The notes below the pieces were generated by a model. The model searched no databases. It was not told the DNA's origin and worked only from the letters and a program-made list of their open reading frames with translations. The translations under genes and the position numbers were made by a program. Positions 13,901 through 28,197 of a stretch of 64,000 bases of DNA are shown piece after piece. Position 1 is the stretch's first letter, and every line of letters begins with the position of its first letter. Source of the stretch: Acanthornis magna (taxonomy: Eukaryota; Chordata; Aves; Passeriformes; Acanthizidae); contig JAWUZG010000330.1 in the NCBI GenBank assembly GCA_036785705.1, positions 603,501 through 667,500 on the forward strand, in the 5' to 3' direction.

Positions 13901-16900
13901 AAACTAATTAACTTATATCTTTAATTCCGAGAGTGTGAAACAGGATGTCACGGCCATTATCAGAAGTTTTCATCCCAGTCCGTTTCACACTGGATAAAAG
14001 TATATTTCTTATTTCTAACCTAACTCATCTTCCCTTTGATTTGTTATGATTTTTTTTCTGGCAAACTGAGAGGCCATCTGCTACAAGATTTTTGTACTTT
14101 AATAGTTGTGAATCTTCCATCGAGTAAATTAAAACTTCTAATTTTGTACCAAAACTATTCTGTTCTGTCGCAGTTAAGATAATACTGTACTTCGTATTTA
14201 TTTTTTAATTTGGCATTTGACATTCATTTGTTATCTATTTTGCTTTTTTCAAACATCCTTCACATCTTAACAGAATATTAAATATTTTCATCATTTTATT
14301 TCAGATTTTTTTAAACTTAATAAATCATCCTGAAAATATTTTTATTATCAACTGAAGTTTCACTCTTTTATTTTTATGTCTGCCTTAAAATCTGGGAAAT
14401 TAGGCCAAAATTCTTGGTGCATTCAGATCAAGAGTTGTTCTTTTTTTGCACATGAGTAATCAAATACTCACCTGAGCATGACGAGCCTTCACTTTCAGTT
14501 CATTGATTTGTAACTTTCTTTCTCTGCAAAATCTGATGTAAAATTATGCTGTGTGTTTTCTGCTGGAAAGAAAATATTTGTAGTTTCTAGAATCTTCAAG
14601 GGTGTTTTCATGTTTTGTACAGCAATACATCTGACTAATGGTGTGAGATACAAGTTAAGCTGAAAGTCTTGATGGGTTTGTTTTATAGATGAACAGAGAA
14701 TATTCATACTTAAAATGGTCTTTCAAGCAAAAAAAATCCTTCTTATTCTGTAGAAGAAAAATTCTATCCAAAATTAATAAAAAATAGGGCTAAATCTGCT
14801 TTTACAGTAGGATAAAAACTAGCATTCCATCCAATCACATATGAAACATTTGGGAATGCTCCTGAAAGATACTGCCTATTCAGCATTTCTTTTGTTCATT
14901 CTTGGCTTTCTGGTCTTGTTAAAGTTAATGATCTTACAAGAAAATTGCTGTTAATTAATGAACAACTACTTCACTATTTTTTCAGCCTATCCTTTACCAA
15001 AATCAAGTTGTTTCTATCTAAAAGATTTGTGGCATTGTCAGTATTCTTTTTTACTTTGAATATTATGAAGAATAATTCAATATTTAGCTGTTTGTCTTTT
15101 TTTTTTTTCCCCATTATGTTAATTTTCTTCAGTACTGGGACAATTTCCAGACTGTATAAATTTAAAATGCCAAATGAATCTTAGAAAGTTGTGGTATAAA
15201 ATACATATATAATACAAGAGAAAATGTCCTTTAATGAATGAAGTACATAGGATCCCACCTTTGCGACCAAACCATGGTCATATGTGGTCATCTGGAATGA
15301 TAAAAATAAAATATAAATTTCAGCCACTTCTGTTTCTGTTAGAATGGTATTTCAAACAGTGATTACACTGAAAACAAAAAGAAAGCCCTTGTAACCTTGA
15401 AAAGCAAAACAGAAAAAAGTAAAGTCTTACCTATCTAAACTTTAAATAAATCCACACCTATGATTTCTTATTGTTATATTTGTGATGTCACTTTTTTCTC
15501 TACCAAAATAACATGGATTATAATATATAATCTTCATAAAATTTGTATGCAAACACCATATTTATGTCTAAATTCGGAAATTGATTTTCATTAATGATAC
15601 AGCTCATTGGATAAAGAGCAAGCCAGTTTGTAAATATTTTGATATGTGCAAAAACATGTGTTATATAAACAGAAACAGATTTTGGATTCTGTGATTACCT
15701 TTGGGTGAACAGATTTTAAAGCTGGTACATTTCTGGTGTGATAGATACAACTTTAGAACCTAGGGATAGTCATGCATTTTATTATACCTATAATTTTTTT
15801 AAATGAGGTATCCTTTGAGGTGTTATGCTATGGAGTGTAAAGTGAAATGATAACTTAAACTTTATACCATTTTTATGGCATTTTTCTAAAATAAACAATC
15901 ACCATCATTCAGGTTTTCTGACTAAATAAGTTGTAGACATCAATAATTCCTAAGAGCAGGCAACTTTTGGGGAGTAATATGTCTTTGTTTAATTGTGGGA
16001 TGTCATTATTACTACAAAAGTGCTGAATACTGAGAGAAGTTTAAAGCTGTATGTACAAAGTTGTCATTTTCAGCTTGTTAAAATTGGAATGTCTGAAACC
16101 AAGACTGATTGGGAAGAGGGAAACTAGATTCAAGAAATGAATGACTTAATTTTATTTTGATAACCAAACTGATTTGGCTGTCATCTGAAGCTAGAACACA
16201 ACAACAGCTGTTTAAAATTTTCTGCATTTCTGAAGCAATTTTACAATGCAAGGTAGTCCAAAATTTTGACTTGAAAGACAAAGTCACAATTCTTTACATT
16301 TTAGCTTGGTTTTCCATAGCCCTGTTTTGAGAATATAATACATAACTGATGCCAGACTTTTTTTTGTTATTTACAAACATTTAGTTGAAGTTTGTCTTTG
16401 GCTAAAGAAGTGATCTATCTTCCAAACCTTCAAATTACTAAACTTGTGTTTTCACTGTGAAAAACTGATATTTTCCTAAGATCTTCTAAGTTTTCTTGTA
16501 ACAAATCATATTTTCAGTATCTACCAAATAAATGGGAAAGTAGGAAATTCTACTAACAACACCACTCACCAGGGCAATGGCAATATGGAGAAAAATCCAG
16601 AAAAATTCAACATTCAGTGATTGTTCTAGTCTCTGTAAGCCAGTAGTCAGATTTAGCCACTCCGGTTCAATCATAGTCCAGTTAGATTTGAACAGGAGAT
16701 AAAAGGTGATGCCACTAGACTATTCCTCTTCCTTATGAGTTATTGGAAAACAGCAACTCCTCCTGAATGCCAAAGATCCAGTAGGTCATTAGGAGTGTAT
16801 CCAACTGGACTGATTGTTGAAACAGTTTGTTCAGGTTTTCAGGCTTTACCGTAGCAGATGAGAATCTGGGCTATTCATTTATTATGTGGAAAAATGTTAG

Positions 16901-17539
16901 TAATAGTAAAAATTCCTATATTAATTGATTAATTGAAAAATTATTCACATTGTCTGAGAGCAGAACACGATCTAAGGACACTTCAGGAGTCAGTCTGAGA
17001 CACAGTAAATTCACAAGTTAAATTATTTGTAATTAGGTAGTGGAAGATAAGGATTCATAATCACAGGAATATTTCTGAGAAAACAGAATTATGATAGATT
17101 CAATAGATTCTCCAAGAAAGGATACTTAAATGAAATTTAGGGTTTATGAGGTTATTGTTCTTGCTTGTCATTCTACAAGTGAATCTACAAAGCTTTATCG
17201 GGTTCAATATCACCTGTGTTCCTACTGATCAAGTTGACAAAAATGACAATGGTTCTAGAGGCAACAGATATTTTTGTGGGCAGAATTTGAGAATTGGTGA
17301 ATGAATTACTCACTAATTGGTGAGTGTAATACAGATGTAATCCACAATATCTAATCATGCTACAAGTGGTACAAAACTGTATACACGAAAACTGATGATT
17401 TTACAGAAGTATTCAAAAATTCACTTCTAAAACATATATTGAAATACATATTTTTATACCACTCTAAAAATGTGAAGCAATGCAATTAATTTATTTGTAC
17501 TGTTGTTAGAGTTGTCTGTTCTTACTAAACAAGCATCCA

Positions 17540-17728
17540 ATGTCAAGCACTGGAACAAACTGCCTGGGAAAGTTGTTGAATCACCGTCGCTGGAGGTATT
17601 TAGAAGAGGTACAGATACGGTGCTTAGGGACGTGGTTTAGTTGTAGACTTGACCATGTTAGGTTTTTGGTTGGACTCGATGACCGTAAGGGCTTTCCTCA
17701 ACCTAGATGATTCTATGATTCTGTGAAA
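17540..17728 (+). mobile_element. CR1 LINE 3' fragment
   Basis: This matches the 3' end of avian CR1 retrotransposons read on the plus strand: a 'CTGGAACAAACTGCCTGGGA' segment, the 'GGTTGGACTCGATGACC' segment, and the closing TTCTATGATTCTGTGAA, which is the diagnostic CR1 tail. Only the last ~190 bp remain, so it is a dead 5'-truncated copy. It faces the next CR1 at 18,065, tail to tail, with about 335 bp between them. Confidence 0.9.
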
Positions 17729-18064
17729 CATATTAAATAATCTCTTGTGATAAGTGAAGAAGTTGATTTTGTTGAATGGCTACATGTGATCTTTGCACTG
17801 TTCACAAGCCTATCAGCCTCCAAGTAACAAAATTTGGAGTTCACAAATAAAATAATAGTGAGAATGGGATAATAACTCTGCTTTTATTAGCCATCAGTCT
17901 TGTCTCTAAGTCTGAGAAGCTCTAAAAATATTATGGGAAACATGCATTCTTTGTCATTTACTCATCACGACTACAGTGCAGACATGCAGCTGTCTGCAGA
18001 TTAAAATCTGAGCAACAGCGATGAGTTCCTCTGCAACAACAACACCCCAACTATTTCAGTATTG
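17729..18064. other. Non-coding spacer between two CR1 fragments
   Basis: AT-rich sequence between two convergent CR1 3' ends; nothing else recognised. Confidence 0.6.
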
Positions 18065-18755
18065 GATTCACAGAATAACCTGAATTGGAAAGAGCCTAAG
18101 AGGATCATAGAAATCCTACTCCTGGCCCTACACACAACAGCCCAAAGAATCACAACATGTACCTGAGTGCGTTGTGCAAACACTTCCTGAACTGTCAGGC
18201 CCCATGCTGTGACCACTTCCCTGGAGAGCTGTTCCAGTGCCCAAACCCTCTGGGTGAACAACTTTTTCTAATATCCAACCTAAATGTTCCCTGACTCAAT
18301 TCAGGCCATTCCCTTGGGTCCTGTCACTGGTCACCACAGAAAGAAATCAGTTTCTGTCTCTCATCTTTCCCTCATGAAGAAGTTGCAGACTGCAGTGAGG
18401 TCTCCCCTCAGTCTCCTCCTCTCCAGGTTGAACAGACCAAGTCACCTCAGCCACTCCTCAGATGACTTCCCATCTGACCTTTACCATTCTCATCGCCCTC
18501 CTTTGGACACTCTCTCTATAGCTTAATGTCTTTTTATATTGTGGCACCCCAAACCTGCCCCAGCACTCGAGGTGAGGCTGCCCCAGTGCAGAGCAGAGTG
18601 GGACAATCCCCTCCCTTGCCCAGCTGGCGATGCTGTGCCTGATGTCCCCAGGACAGGGATGGCCCTCCTGGCTCCAGGGCACTGCTGACTCATGTTCAAT
18701 TTACCACTGACCAGGACACTCAGGTTTTTCTGTGCAGGGCTGATCTCCAGCTTCT
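18065..18755 (-). mobile_element. CR1 LINE 3' fragment
   Basis: The plus strand begins with GATTCACAGAAT, the reverse complement of a CR1 tail, and continues through typical CR1 blocks: 'GCTGTTCCAGTGCCCAAACC', 'CTCCTCTCCAGGTTGAACAG', 'CCCCAGCACTCGAGGTGAGG' and a 'CAGGACACTCAGGTTTTTCT' segment. This is the 3' untranslated region plus the end of ORF2 of a minus-strand copy of about 690 bp. Minus-strand frames at 18,001-18,831 are remnants of it and are interrupted. The distal boundary is approximate. Confidence 0.9.
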
Positions 18756-21700
18756 CATTCCCATGTCCACACATCCGGAGACGAAATGTATTGAAGGAGT
18801 GAGATTCAGGTGAGTAAAAGTGCATGTACAACGCATTTATGCAGCGAGCTATAATCTCAGAGATCGCATGCCTGCACTTTCTTAGATCTAATTATGGAAT
18901 TGAAAATACATCTAAAGCATGGACATGAGTTCGGAGAACCTAGAGTGCCTCAAAAAATGCTAGTGGAAAAATGAATACAAAATCAAAAGCAGAACAGAGA
19001 AAGAAGTATAATTAAGAACTTAACTATCCTAATAATCCTTAATATTTAACAGTTATATGGAAGAAAGCAGCCATGAGAAAGTGCTGTGTGATGGACAGTG
19101 AAAATTCAAAATTCACTGTTAATAAATGCCTAGTGCAGTTAGCACAGAAAAAGAGGTTCACTTTCTCTACACCATGCAGTTGCACAAAGAAAGACACTGA
19201 ATTTGCACTTCAAATGAAAAACTCTCTTCATTTCAGTAAAAAAGAGCTCACTTCAAAACCATGATTAATCAAAATAATATCCAGATGTTTTGGATCCAGA
19301 CTCTGGGAATATAAGGTGGGAAGCATTTTTTTAGGCTTTTCTGGGTTTTAGGAGAAATATGACAATTATAAAGACTTTACCATATTGCTGATGAATGACA
19401 AAATTGCTGTACTAATCTTTACAAATATCACTATGTCTAAGATAACATTATTCCTGAATCCTTTCATGTATGTCTTGGAGGCTCCATAAAGTTTTCATAA
19501 ACTTCATTAACGTTTTTTGAGGTATTCTGTCACAATAGATGTTATGATTTAATTTCCTAGAGAGTTTGTGCATTGCTTCACCCCTCTTCCTTTTTCCAAC
19601 ATTTATGTGCTTTTCCTCCTCCTAGTCCTATCTGTTGATCATACTGTGGTGTCACCCTAATGAAACTCTTTCTTCATGGAATCTTACCTCACTTCCAGTT
19701 GGAATTCCTTTTACACTGACATATTTGTATCTGTGGAAAAAATTCCACAGATTTTTACAATGCTAATTTAAACTCAAAAAGGGAAGTGTGTCATCACAGA
19801 CACAGCTCTTCATCTTTGGTTTTGGGGTAGCATACTGAAAAGTACTTTTTCAAATGTAAACTTAATGTAATTCTTCCTCTATGCTGAAAGAAAGTGATAA
19901 GTGGTTGAATACAAAAATTCATCTGCATGCAGGCACACTCTCATACCAAATCACTGCTATTACACTGTCAATCTAAATTAGGGCACCTGACATTAAAGTT
20001 AGGTGATTTTGTTTGCACTTTCTTGCAGCATTAGAAATGGCAGATGCAGGATTATTAGCATACAGAACTAATCTGCTCTCTCAAATGCCCATGAAGAAGA
20101 TAGAAAAGCCATATTTAAATAATACAAAATAGCAGAAAAGAGAGACTGTGTCTTTTGCTAAAGATATTAAAAAAGAACTTGTAATTTTCATTATGATAAT
20201 GACAGCATAAGTTAGATTTCTGTTGTGGTTTTTTTATGTGGGTGTTTTTTCCTGCTAAATATATTTAAAGTTTTGTCATTTGAATCACAGCCTCAGTTAG
20301 TCCTTCATAGGAAAAATAGCCAGTTAACAAATTGAGGGGAGCATTCTTAGGCTCATCACTCAACTACCTTTTGACATGCGATACTTTTTAACTAAAAAAT
20401 GTTTAGTGCACTTCTGTGCAATTTCTCATCCATTTTATTGGAAGAAGATTTAATAAACAACTACTTTCTTTGCGTAACTTACCAAAAACCCAGAACAGTT
20501 GCAGTAATAATAATATGATAGATGAAGTGTAAATATATGATATTGTTACAATGATTGTTATTATTGTTATGATATTGAACTCGCACTTCCATTATAACAT
20601 ATAAAGACCTTTTAAGGTATTAAGTCCAAAAATTTCAGTTTTAAAACATACTAAATTAGCATGGTGAGAAACCTCTGCATACTTTAAAGGCCACTTCACC
20701 CCTTGGAACAGCATTTGGCACAACTTAGATGAGTTTGGAAACTTTCTGATTAAAGATTTCCTGAACCACGTGTTGTCCATCTCTTCCCATTTTGTGTGCT
20801 GATGCAACTTTATTTCTGCAGTATCATTTTTTCCCATCTGCCCTTCTCAAGTGGGCAAGCTCACTCTACATCAGTATTTTAGTATATAGTCATTGAAACA
20901 ATATAAAATTTCATTACAAGGCTTGAGATCTGGCTTCTGATAATTAATTAATTAGCTGAACTATAATAATTAATTGAATGAATGCTTACATAACTACATT
21001 CACTTGAGGATTGTACGGAAAAGTATTTGTTTGTTACTGTGAGATAATTAAGTAAGATTAAGGAGATTGTAATTAACATCAGGGATATCACTAACCAGAT
21101 TAGGACAGCAGAGCACATCCTTGGAGAGTAGAAATCAGCTGCAAAGAATACATGATCCTGATACATGAAAAGAAAGAGATTTTTGGTTTAATTAGTTTTT
21201 TTCTGAACTTTAATGGTTAAAACTGCCAGCTGTGATCAAATATCCTTCCTAGCAGATTCTCTTGGGGAAAACGCTTTGATAATAAGTTGCTTAAAATCTA
21301 ATGTAAATAAGATAAAAGTAGTGAATGTAGCAAAAGATTAACAAGGAATGACAGTATACATATACATGAATTACCTGCTCATTAGATGACACTGAAAAAT
21401 AGGGGGAAAAGTGAAGAGGATGTGTATGAAAATGTGTGATGTGTATGAAAATATGGATTGTGAAGGGGACTTAATCGCCATGGAAGAAGCAATGTGTTTA
21501 ATGAAACACCTGGTCTCAGGATGTCATGGAAAGCAACATTTATTTTTTTTTTAAGAGAGGGTGTGGGTAGGCATAAATGTTATTGCTTTTGCTCTGTAAG
21601 CATAAACAAGCCTACCCCATAAAGGAGTGATTTTGATAAACTCTCTCCTAGGCAAAAAGGACCAAAAAACGCACATAGGGTGGAGAGTTTAGAGGATGAG

Positions 21701-22749
21701 GAGCACTCTACAGAAAGTGAGGCTGTGAACTTACTGGGAAAAAGTCACGAGGTCAATACACATTTCCTAAGGCTGCTCACTGTTATAAGGTCACAGGGTC
21801 TCTATCAGAATAGAAGCTATATATGTACATTCGATAACTCAATAATGTTATCAATAAAACTACATAAAATATAAAGTATAAGTTTTCAGGATAAACCTCC
21901 CTCTACTGTATGATGCCTCAATATTTAAAAAACTTGGTCATTTTCTCTTGCGTTGCAGATGATAAATAGGCCACAACAGCCATGATTTTATAAATGCTGT
22001 GTAACAACTTAAAAACTATAGTCAGAAAAATTAAGACCTGTTGAATAAGAACAATTATAGAGAAATAACTATGATGGTCCAGATCGTTCTACGAAAAGTT
22101 TTGAAGAAAAACTTGTAAACAATTAACTTCTAAGGAAAAAAATATTTAAAATAGAAGTTTAACTTATTTTCTGTTTGCTTGTTTTCTATTTGCTTCTTCT
22201 CAAGATATGTGTTCAGTCTTGCCATCTGGCTGTTTTAGACATCCACATACTTGGGTGTTTTACTTTGCCACAGTCTGGCAAATTTCAGCCTGTCCAAAAT
22301 AGGGCTGAATTTTTACACCAAAATAGGTGTAATAGCCCTTCAAGCTCCAAGGGCTATGTCAGACTTCAAGGTTCATTACCTCAGAGGATGTATCATCCCA
22401 CTACCATCCCCAGCACTGCTCCTCGTGCTTTATTGGAAAGTTCAGAATCTACAGCCCTGAATTACTTAGCAAAAGTGATTGTGGCTCTCTGTCCCTGTAT
22501 TCACAGCTGTTGTAACAGGGAACTGACAGTCACAGAGCAAAGCATGTGGCAATACAGACCACTGTATAATTTTCTAGGTTGTGACAATGTCGTCACAAAG
22601 TGTCTGATGTATCTCCTGTCAGGTGAGAGGAGGAGTGAGAGAAATGCCCTGGTGGGCACCTGGCACCAGGTTAACAAACCATTGACTCAGCAACACCACC
22701 TTCACCATTAGGCAATACCCCCTAAGTGCCACAGCCACAGGCTTTTTGG
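18756..22749. other. AT-rich non-coding DNA
   Basis: No gene recognised. A 178-codon frame at 22,175-22,711 is unusually long for this composition, but it has no recognisable domain and runs up to a CR1 boundary, so it is treated as chance. Confidence 0.6.
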
Positions 22750-23368
22750 AACACTGTGAGGGATGTCAATTCCACCAGTTTGCTCAGCAGTCAGTTCCAA
22801 ACCCTGACCAGACTTTCAGTGAAGATATTTTCCCTAATATCTAATATAAACCTCCCCCGATGCAACTTAAGGCCATTTCCTGTTTTCCTGACACTGGAAG
22901 AGACCAACACCTCCCTGGCTACAGCCTCCTCTCAGGCAGGTGTAGAGAGCAGTAAGGTCACCCTGAGCCTCCTTTTCTCCAGGTTAAACACCGCCAGCTC
23001 CCTCAGCTGCTCCTCATCAAACTTCTGCTCCAGACCCTTCTCCTGGATTCTCCCACTCTGTCATCCTGCTTTGGACCCATTCCAGCACCTCAAAGCCTTT
23101 TTTGTTGTGAGAGGCCCAAAACTGAGCCCAGCAGTTGAGGTGTGGCCTCACGAGCACCAGCACAGCAGGACAGTCACTGCCCTGGTCCTTCTGGCAGTGC
23201 AACCTTCAGGATGCTCTTGTCCTTCTTGGCCACCTGGGCACAACTGGCTCATGTTCAGCTGCTATTGACCAGCATCCCCAGGTCTTTTTCCACCTGGCAG
23301 CTTCCCAGCCGCTCTGCCCCCAGCCTGTAGTAGCACAGGGCTGTTGTGACCCAAGGGCAGCAGATCTC
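22750..23368 (-). mobile_element. CR1 LINE 3' fragment
   Basis: The minus-strand copy shows the usual CR1 order on the plus strand: a degenerate 'TCAGCAGTCAGTTCCAAACC' (group-of-residues C-T-G-T-T-C-C in the consensus), 'TTTTCCCTAATATCTAATAT', 'CCTTTTCTCCAGGTTAAACA', 'TTGAGGTGTGGCCTCACGAG' and a final 'CCCCAGCCTGTAGTAGCACA' block. It lacks the exact tail. Overlapping plus frames of 84-180 codons here are antisense readings of CR1 ORF2 and are not genes. Confidence 0.9.
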
Positions 23369-26300
23369 AATACCCCAAAGACAATATGAATAAGTCATAT
23401 CAGAAAATAGTAAATATATACTCATTGCAGAAAGCTGAAAATAAGATGTAAATACATGTATTTACATCAATACATGTATATTACATCAATAAATATGATG
23501 TAAATACATAAAGATTACATATATAATATAAATATTAGACTTTGGTGTGGCATGACATTATATGAACAGTGGCAGAACTAATGGTGTGGCAGAATCTTTT
23601 CTAAAACTACTTTACATCAAATACTTGAAGAATTCTTTCCATTCAGTGTTATCTAGTCAATGAATTGTTGCCTGTTGCATTTTTAAATGGAAGGGGGCAA
23701 AATATGTTCTAGACATAGTGACATTAATTTGTCTCTATTGTGTCATTCTAATCTTTCTCTCAGATGAAGAACTTATATAATTCAGGAGAAATCATAGCTC
23801 GCTTTTTAAGACAGGTTTTACACAAAAAGGGTTTACAATTGCTGTTTGATCTAAAGGGTAGAAAGAGAGTGTGGTCTAAAGAGAGAAAGGAATAAATCTT
23901 TGAGCAACATAATAGAACAAATAAGAGGAAAGTGGCAGATCATGGAAATTTGCACTTCCACCTGTCTAGACAGGACCCACAGAGGGGAAACTCATGTGAA
24001 ATGTAAACTGCCACTGCTGTAATTCCTTTAATAGAAGTTTTTCTGATGTCTGTCCAATAGCTTGAAGAACACGGATAAGTGGGGTATGATAATGATAGGA
24101 AAAAAGGGAACAACAACAACAAAAACCAAAATACTAGGAATTAAGTAGGGGGTTTTGTGAGAAAAGAAGAAAAAAGTATTTACCACAGCATGGAATCCAG
24201 TTTTAAAAGAGTATCTCTGAAAGCATGACACTGAATTGATTTCAAGTCTGTAAATAAATAAAGTAATTTTGAAAATTTGATGTAGACTCTGAAGTCTCAG
24301 TTAAATTTGCATCACAAATACATACCATATATGTGTAAAATATAGAAGGATTAATAAAGAAATTGAGATCCCTAACAAAAATAATAAAGCTACCTTTATT
24401 TAGACATCTTCAGCACAGGACTTCCTCTGTATTGACTGAAACCATGGTATTTAGGCTATAAATTAAATTAGTGCATTAAGGTATCACACATAAGCAAATC
24501 TATACCTTAACAGGCATTTACCCATTCTTTGCTTTACTCAGTTCTTGAAACACTAAAAGAACAATACAATTTCTAATCAAGTAGGGATCTACCTTATCAC
24601 TAGAATGACAGTCATAATTCAGTGCTTGTTTCTACGGAGTAATTAACTTGTACAGCATTCTTTTATTTCATCACAGAGTCAGAAAGTCATGCCACAAGTA
24701 TATCATTACTTTATATCGCTGGCATAATCTTTTTCCTGTTTAATTGCATTTTTCTAAAAGACATTCTGTCAACCCAAATCATTCTGAGATAAAGGCAGTT
24801 TTCCAACCCTTGTCTCAGATTCATTAGACAATATAGGTGTGCGTATTCTGGAGCTCCAGTAAAATGGTTTATTCCATTACAGCTGGTATGTTTTCTATGT
24901 AAAAACATCATAGTGACATGATAATAAAATGAAACATGACAGTGGCAAAAGCAAGCAGTCACTTCAATAGTGGTCAGTGTTCTGTTGATAATAAGACAGT
25001 TGGGCACACCAGTAATTTTCTAATAATGGCATGTTTGTGCAGCCTATATGTTCTCAACTACTTAAGGTAAATTATGCTCTTATAATTATAATCTTTAAAG
25101 CATGTGTGACATTTGTTAATTTTTTCCAAAGTAATGGTTAAACAGATGAGTAGTGTAGCAAGCAAACTCCTTAGAAACAGGCAATAAAATTTCATCAATG
25201 GAGTCTGGATTTTTTTCACTCCTTGATGAGAGGTAGGAGGGAAACAGCTGCAAAGTAACAGATAAATTCATACACAATGCATTTGAATCACCAATTTTAT
25301 TGCTGATGCATATAAAGATAGGAAGGGTTTACTTGGAAATAGACCACAGTCTGAAGGATCAGGAAACCTATATTTGAAGTGATTCGAGACTGCTGCTGAC
25401 CTGCTTTGCAATTAGAAAGTCACTTTCCTTCTCTTCCCTTCAGCATCTCTTGTCACTTGGGCAAGCTTCAGCTGCCTAAGTAAAAGTCATTTGAGACTCC
25501 CTAGAGTATTTCTCTTGGCTTGCAAAAGGACAGGTTTATGACAAGATCTGAGTGAATTCTGCCAGCTCCATGCTGATATCTGAGATGCACCAATATGTCT
25601 TAATGACATCTGTGTTAAGGCAGCAGCAATGAGCCTTAGCTTTGTTTGAGAATCCTGTGTACTGTTACAACAATATATCTACGTGACTTATACTGGAATA
25701 TACACAGTAGCTTTTCTGGCAAGAAGTAATGAAAATCATGAGGACAGGCTTTCCATAAATGAAAAGTGATTTGTTGTGTTAAAAATTTGTGTAGTTTCCA
25801 CTTACCCACTAATAATATCCTGCAGTCAGAAATCCATATACAAAAGAAGGGTCATTAAGTCTCAGAAAGTATTAATTATTTTATTAATGAAGTGGCAGAA
25901 AACAACTAACTTCCAGAAATCAAAGTTTTCTGCTCTAGGGGTTTGACAGAAAAGAAGGAGCCTGGATTTTGTCTGTGTGGAGGAGGTTTTTGTATCTTTT
26001 TCCTGTAATCAATTTGTTTCATGAAATAAAATCAGAAAAAAAATCTTTATCTAGGCAATTTTTAAAATAAGACTTACTCAATATTTAGCAAGCAGTCTCA
26101 CTTGAAAATTTCTTTTCAAAAATAAACATTTTCCTTTTAAATAGACATTTTTGCCATGTGTGTCCTCACAAGGACCTTGTTATTACATTGTTGCTCATTT
26201 TTCCTTAGGACAGGGTTACATATACAAATTTTTGGTCCTTTTATTAAGCATAAACTGTCACCTTTCTCCCACTGTGTGTTTTGGAACAATAAACCATTTT

Positions 26301-28197
26301 TCTCCTCCCCATGTTGATCCTCCTGTATCCAAAGCCATTGATATTTTCATCCAAAGAATTTATCACAGAGGGAAAATACTATATATCAAGATAGACATGC
26401 TTCTTTTTTCTTGCAGATCATGTATGTGGCCTTTAAGCTTGGGAGAATCACAAAGCAAAGCTGAACAGCTCTGCCAGCCTGGCGTCTCACAAGGTGGTGC
26501 TTCTGCTCTGGGAAAAGACACAGAAGCACATCCATGAACATTTTATGTATCACTAAGATATTTTCAACTGGGTACACTTTTGAATTATTTTGAATGTACA
26601 TATTACCTTTCTATCCAGGATTCTGTATTAATAAGGCAACCTTCAGGGGAAAAAAAATTTAAAAAAAATTAAAAAAGGAAAAATCATTCTGACAGTATAT
26701 CAACACTAAAAAATCCTTCGCTGCTCCCTTTGTAAAAGAAGTTATTCCAGATGATCAGATCAGAGTTGCGTTTTCTTATTCCTTATCTCTGAGTTGTGAT
26801 CTCACAAAATACAGAATAAACCCAAAATCTTTCAATACTGAGGCACTTGAAAATTATCTGTATCAGGGATACTGTATTATCTCACACTATTTTAAAGGCA
26901 GTTCAGCAGCTGACTTACTTGATTATAGAAACTGGCTTTTTTCTATACGTCTGTCACTTGAGATTTGAGTACGCAATCTACCTATGTTACTCTTTACTTT
27001 TACTAAACATAGATAAAATTTTTTTAATGTAAAATAGTGTATACCTTCTTATTCACAGATCTCTACCCTATATATTGCATACTGCCTTGTTCATTGGTAT
27101 ACAGTGTTTTATTTTACGAGAATATCTTTCTAAGAGTCCAACAATGACCATAATGTGGATCTTTAGTCCTCCTCATATCTTAGATAGGTGAATTTGCTTT
27201 TGTAGAATATCTTGAGAAAAAATTACTGCATCCAATTATTAATGTGGAAACTTGTAGAAACTACAGTACCTCTAAACTACATCTGTTTCAAAGCCCTTTC
27301 TGCTTTTAGCTAAGAAAAACATTTTACTTATTCACTAAGCTTTAAGAGGGTTTTCAAGGTGATGTACTGATACAAGATTTTGGTGGAGGAAGATGAACAA
27401 TATAGGCAGAATCTCTAAAGGGCCCCCAGCTCATGTTCTTGATATTGGCTGTGGATATTGAGGGAGCTACATTCCTTTCCATTTTGCAGTGATTTACACA
27501 GTTAATGAGCTGGCAGAGCAGTCAGGATATTTTTAATTTTTTCCTTTACATTCTGAACTTAAAACAATGGAAAGTCAACTTTTAATTTTTTGCACTGTTG
27601 TTTACGTTATGTCATCAAACAACTAGTAAATGTCCCATAAGTGCATGAAAGCATTAAGTGATTAGCATCATGAAGTGTTGATGGTAATAGTAGGGAATGA
27701 GGAAAATAAACAGCTAAGTTGAAAAACAAAGAATACAGAGATGTCAATCAGAGCTGGAGAAGAAAAATCCCTTTAACTGGTAATCATGATCATTACTATT
27801 TGATTGTGCACATCAGAAGCAAACAAGAGCACCCACATTTTTAGATTCTTCTAATATAAGCAGATTTCTTACTGCTGTAGAATTCTCAGTGATAATTCTG
27901 TACAGTGGGAGAAAGCTGGTACAGCTATTTCTAGATTATAAAGTATTCAGATCCAAAAAAGTTTAAGGTACTGCCTGTCAGTCACAGAAGGATGAGCAGA
28001 AAACAGCCAGCAACAAAACAGGTTCATCAAGAGAACATCCTCTCACATCACTCTTTCACAAAAGAGGTGGTGGTACAACGTGGTGGTACACAGACAAAAT
28101 GAAATCACAATTAAAGAAATATAAAATTGTATGCAACAATTTTCTCATTAAAATTTTTCAATAGGCCACTGTTAAAACAGAAAAATGTACTGAGCAA
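23369..28197. other. AT-rich non-coding DNA
   Basis: No gene recognised. It contains a perfect 24-bp palindrome at 23,445-23,468 within an AT-rich region of repeated TACATGTA and GATGTAAATACAT words (23,445-23,520). Confidence 0.6.

Larger units (their letters stand above)
1..17539. other. AT-rich non-coding DNA
   Basis: This long AT-rich stretch has no open frame above about 100 codons apart from frames created by simple repeats. I recognised no exon with a convincing acceptor, open frame and donor, and no RNA gene. It contains the microsatellites listed separately (711-770, 1043-1110, 1158-1232, 2241-2411), poly-T at 1618-1635, poly-A at 4951-4994, a short TTTA run at 7923-7942, a CRE octamer TGACGTCA at 2791-2798, and a hairpin at 13932-13991. 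It could be intergenic or a long intron; the sequence does not decide this. Confidence 0.7.

Noticed and set aside
18001..18831. Minus-strand frames of 74-102 codons
   Set aside because: Degenerate CR1 sequence with interruptions, not host genes.
22175..22711. 178-codon plus-strand frame
   Set aside because: No recognisable domain, no conserved context, and it runs to the edge of a CR1 fragment; probably chance.
22726..23268. 180-codon plus-strand frame
   Set aside because: Antisense reading of a CR1 3' fragment.
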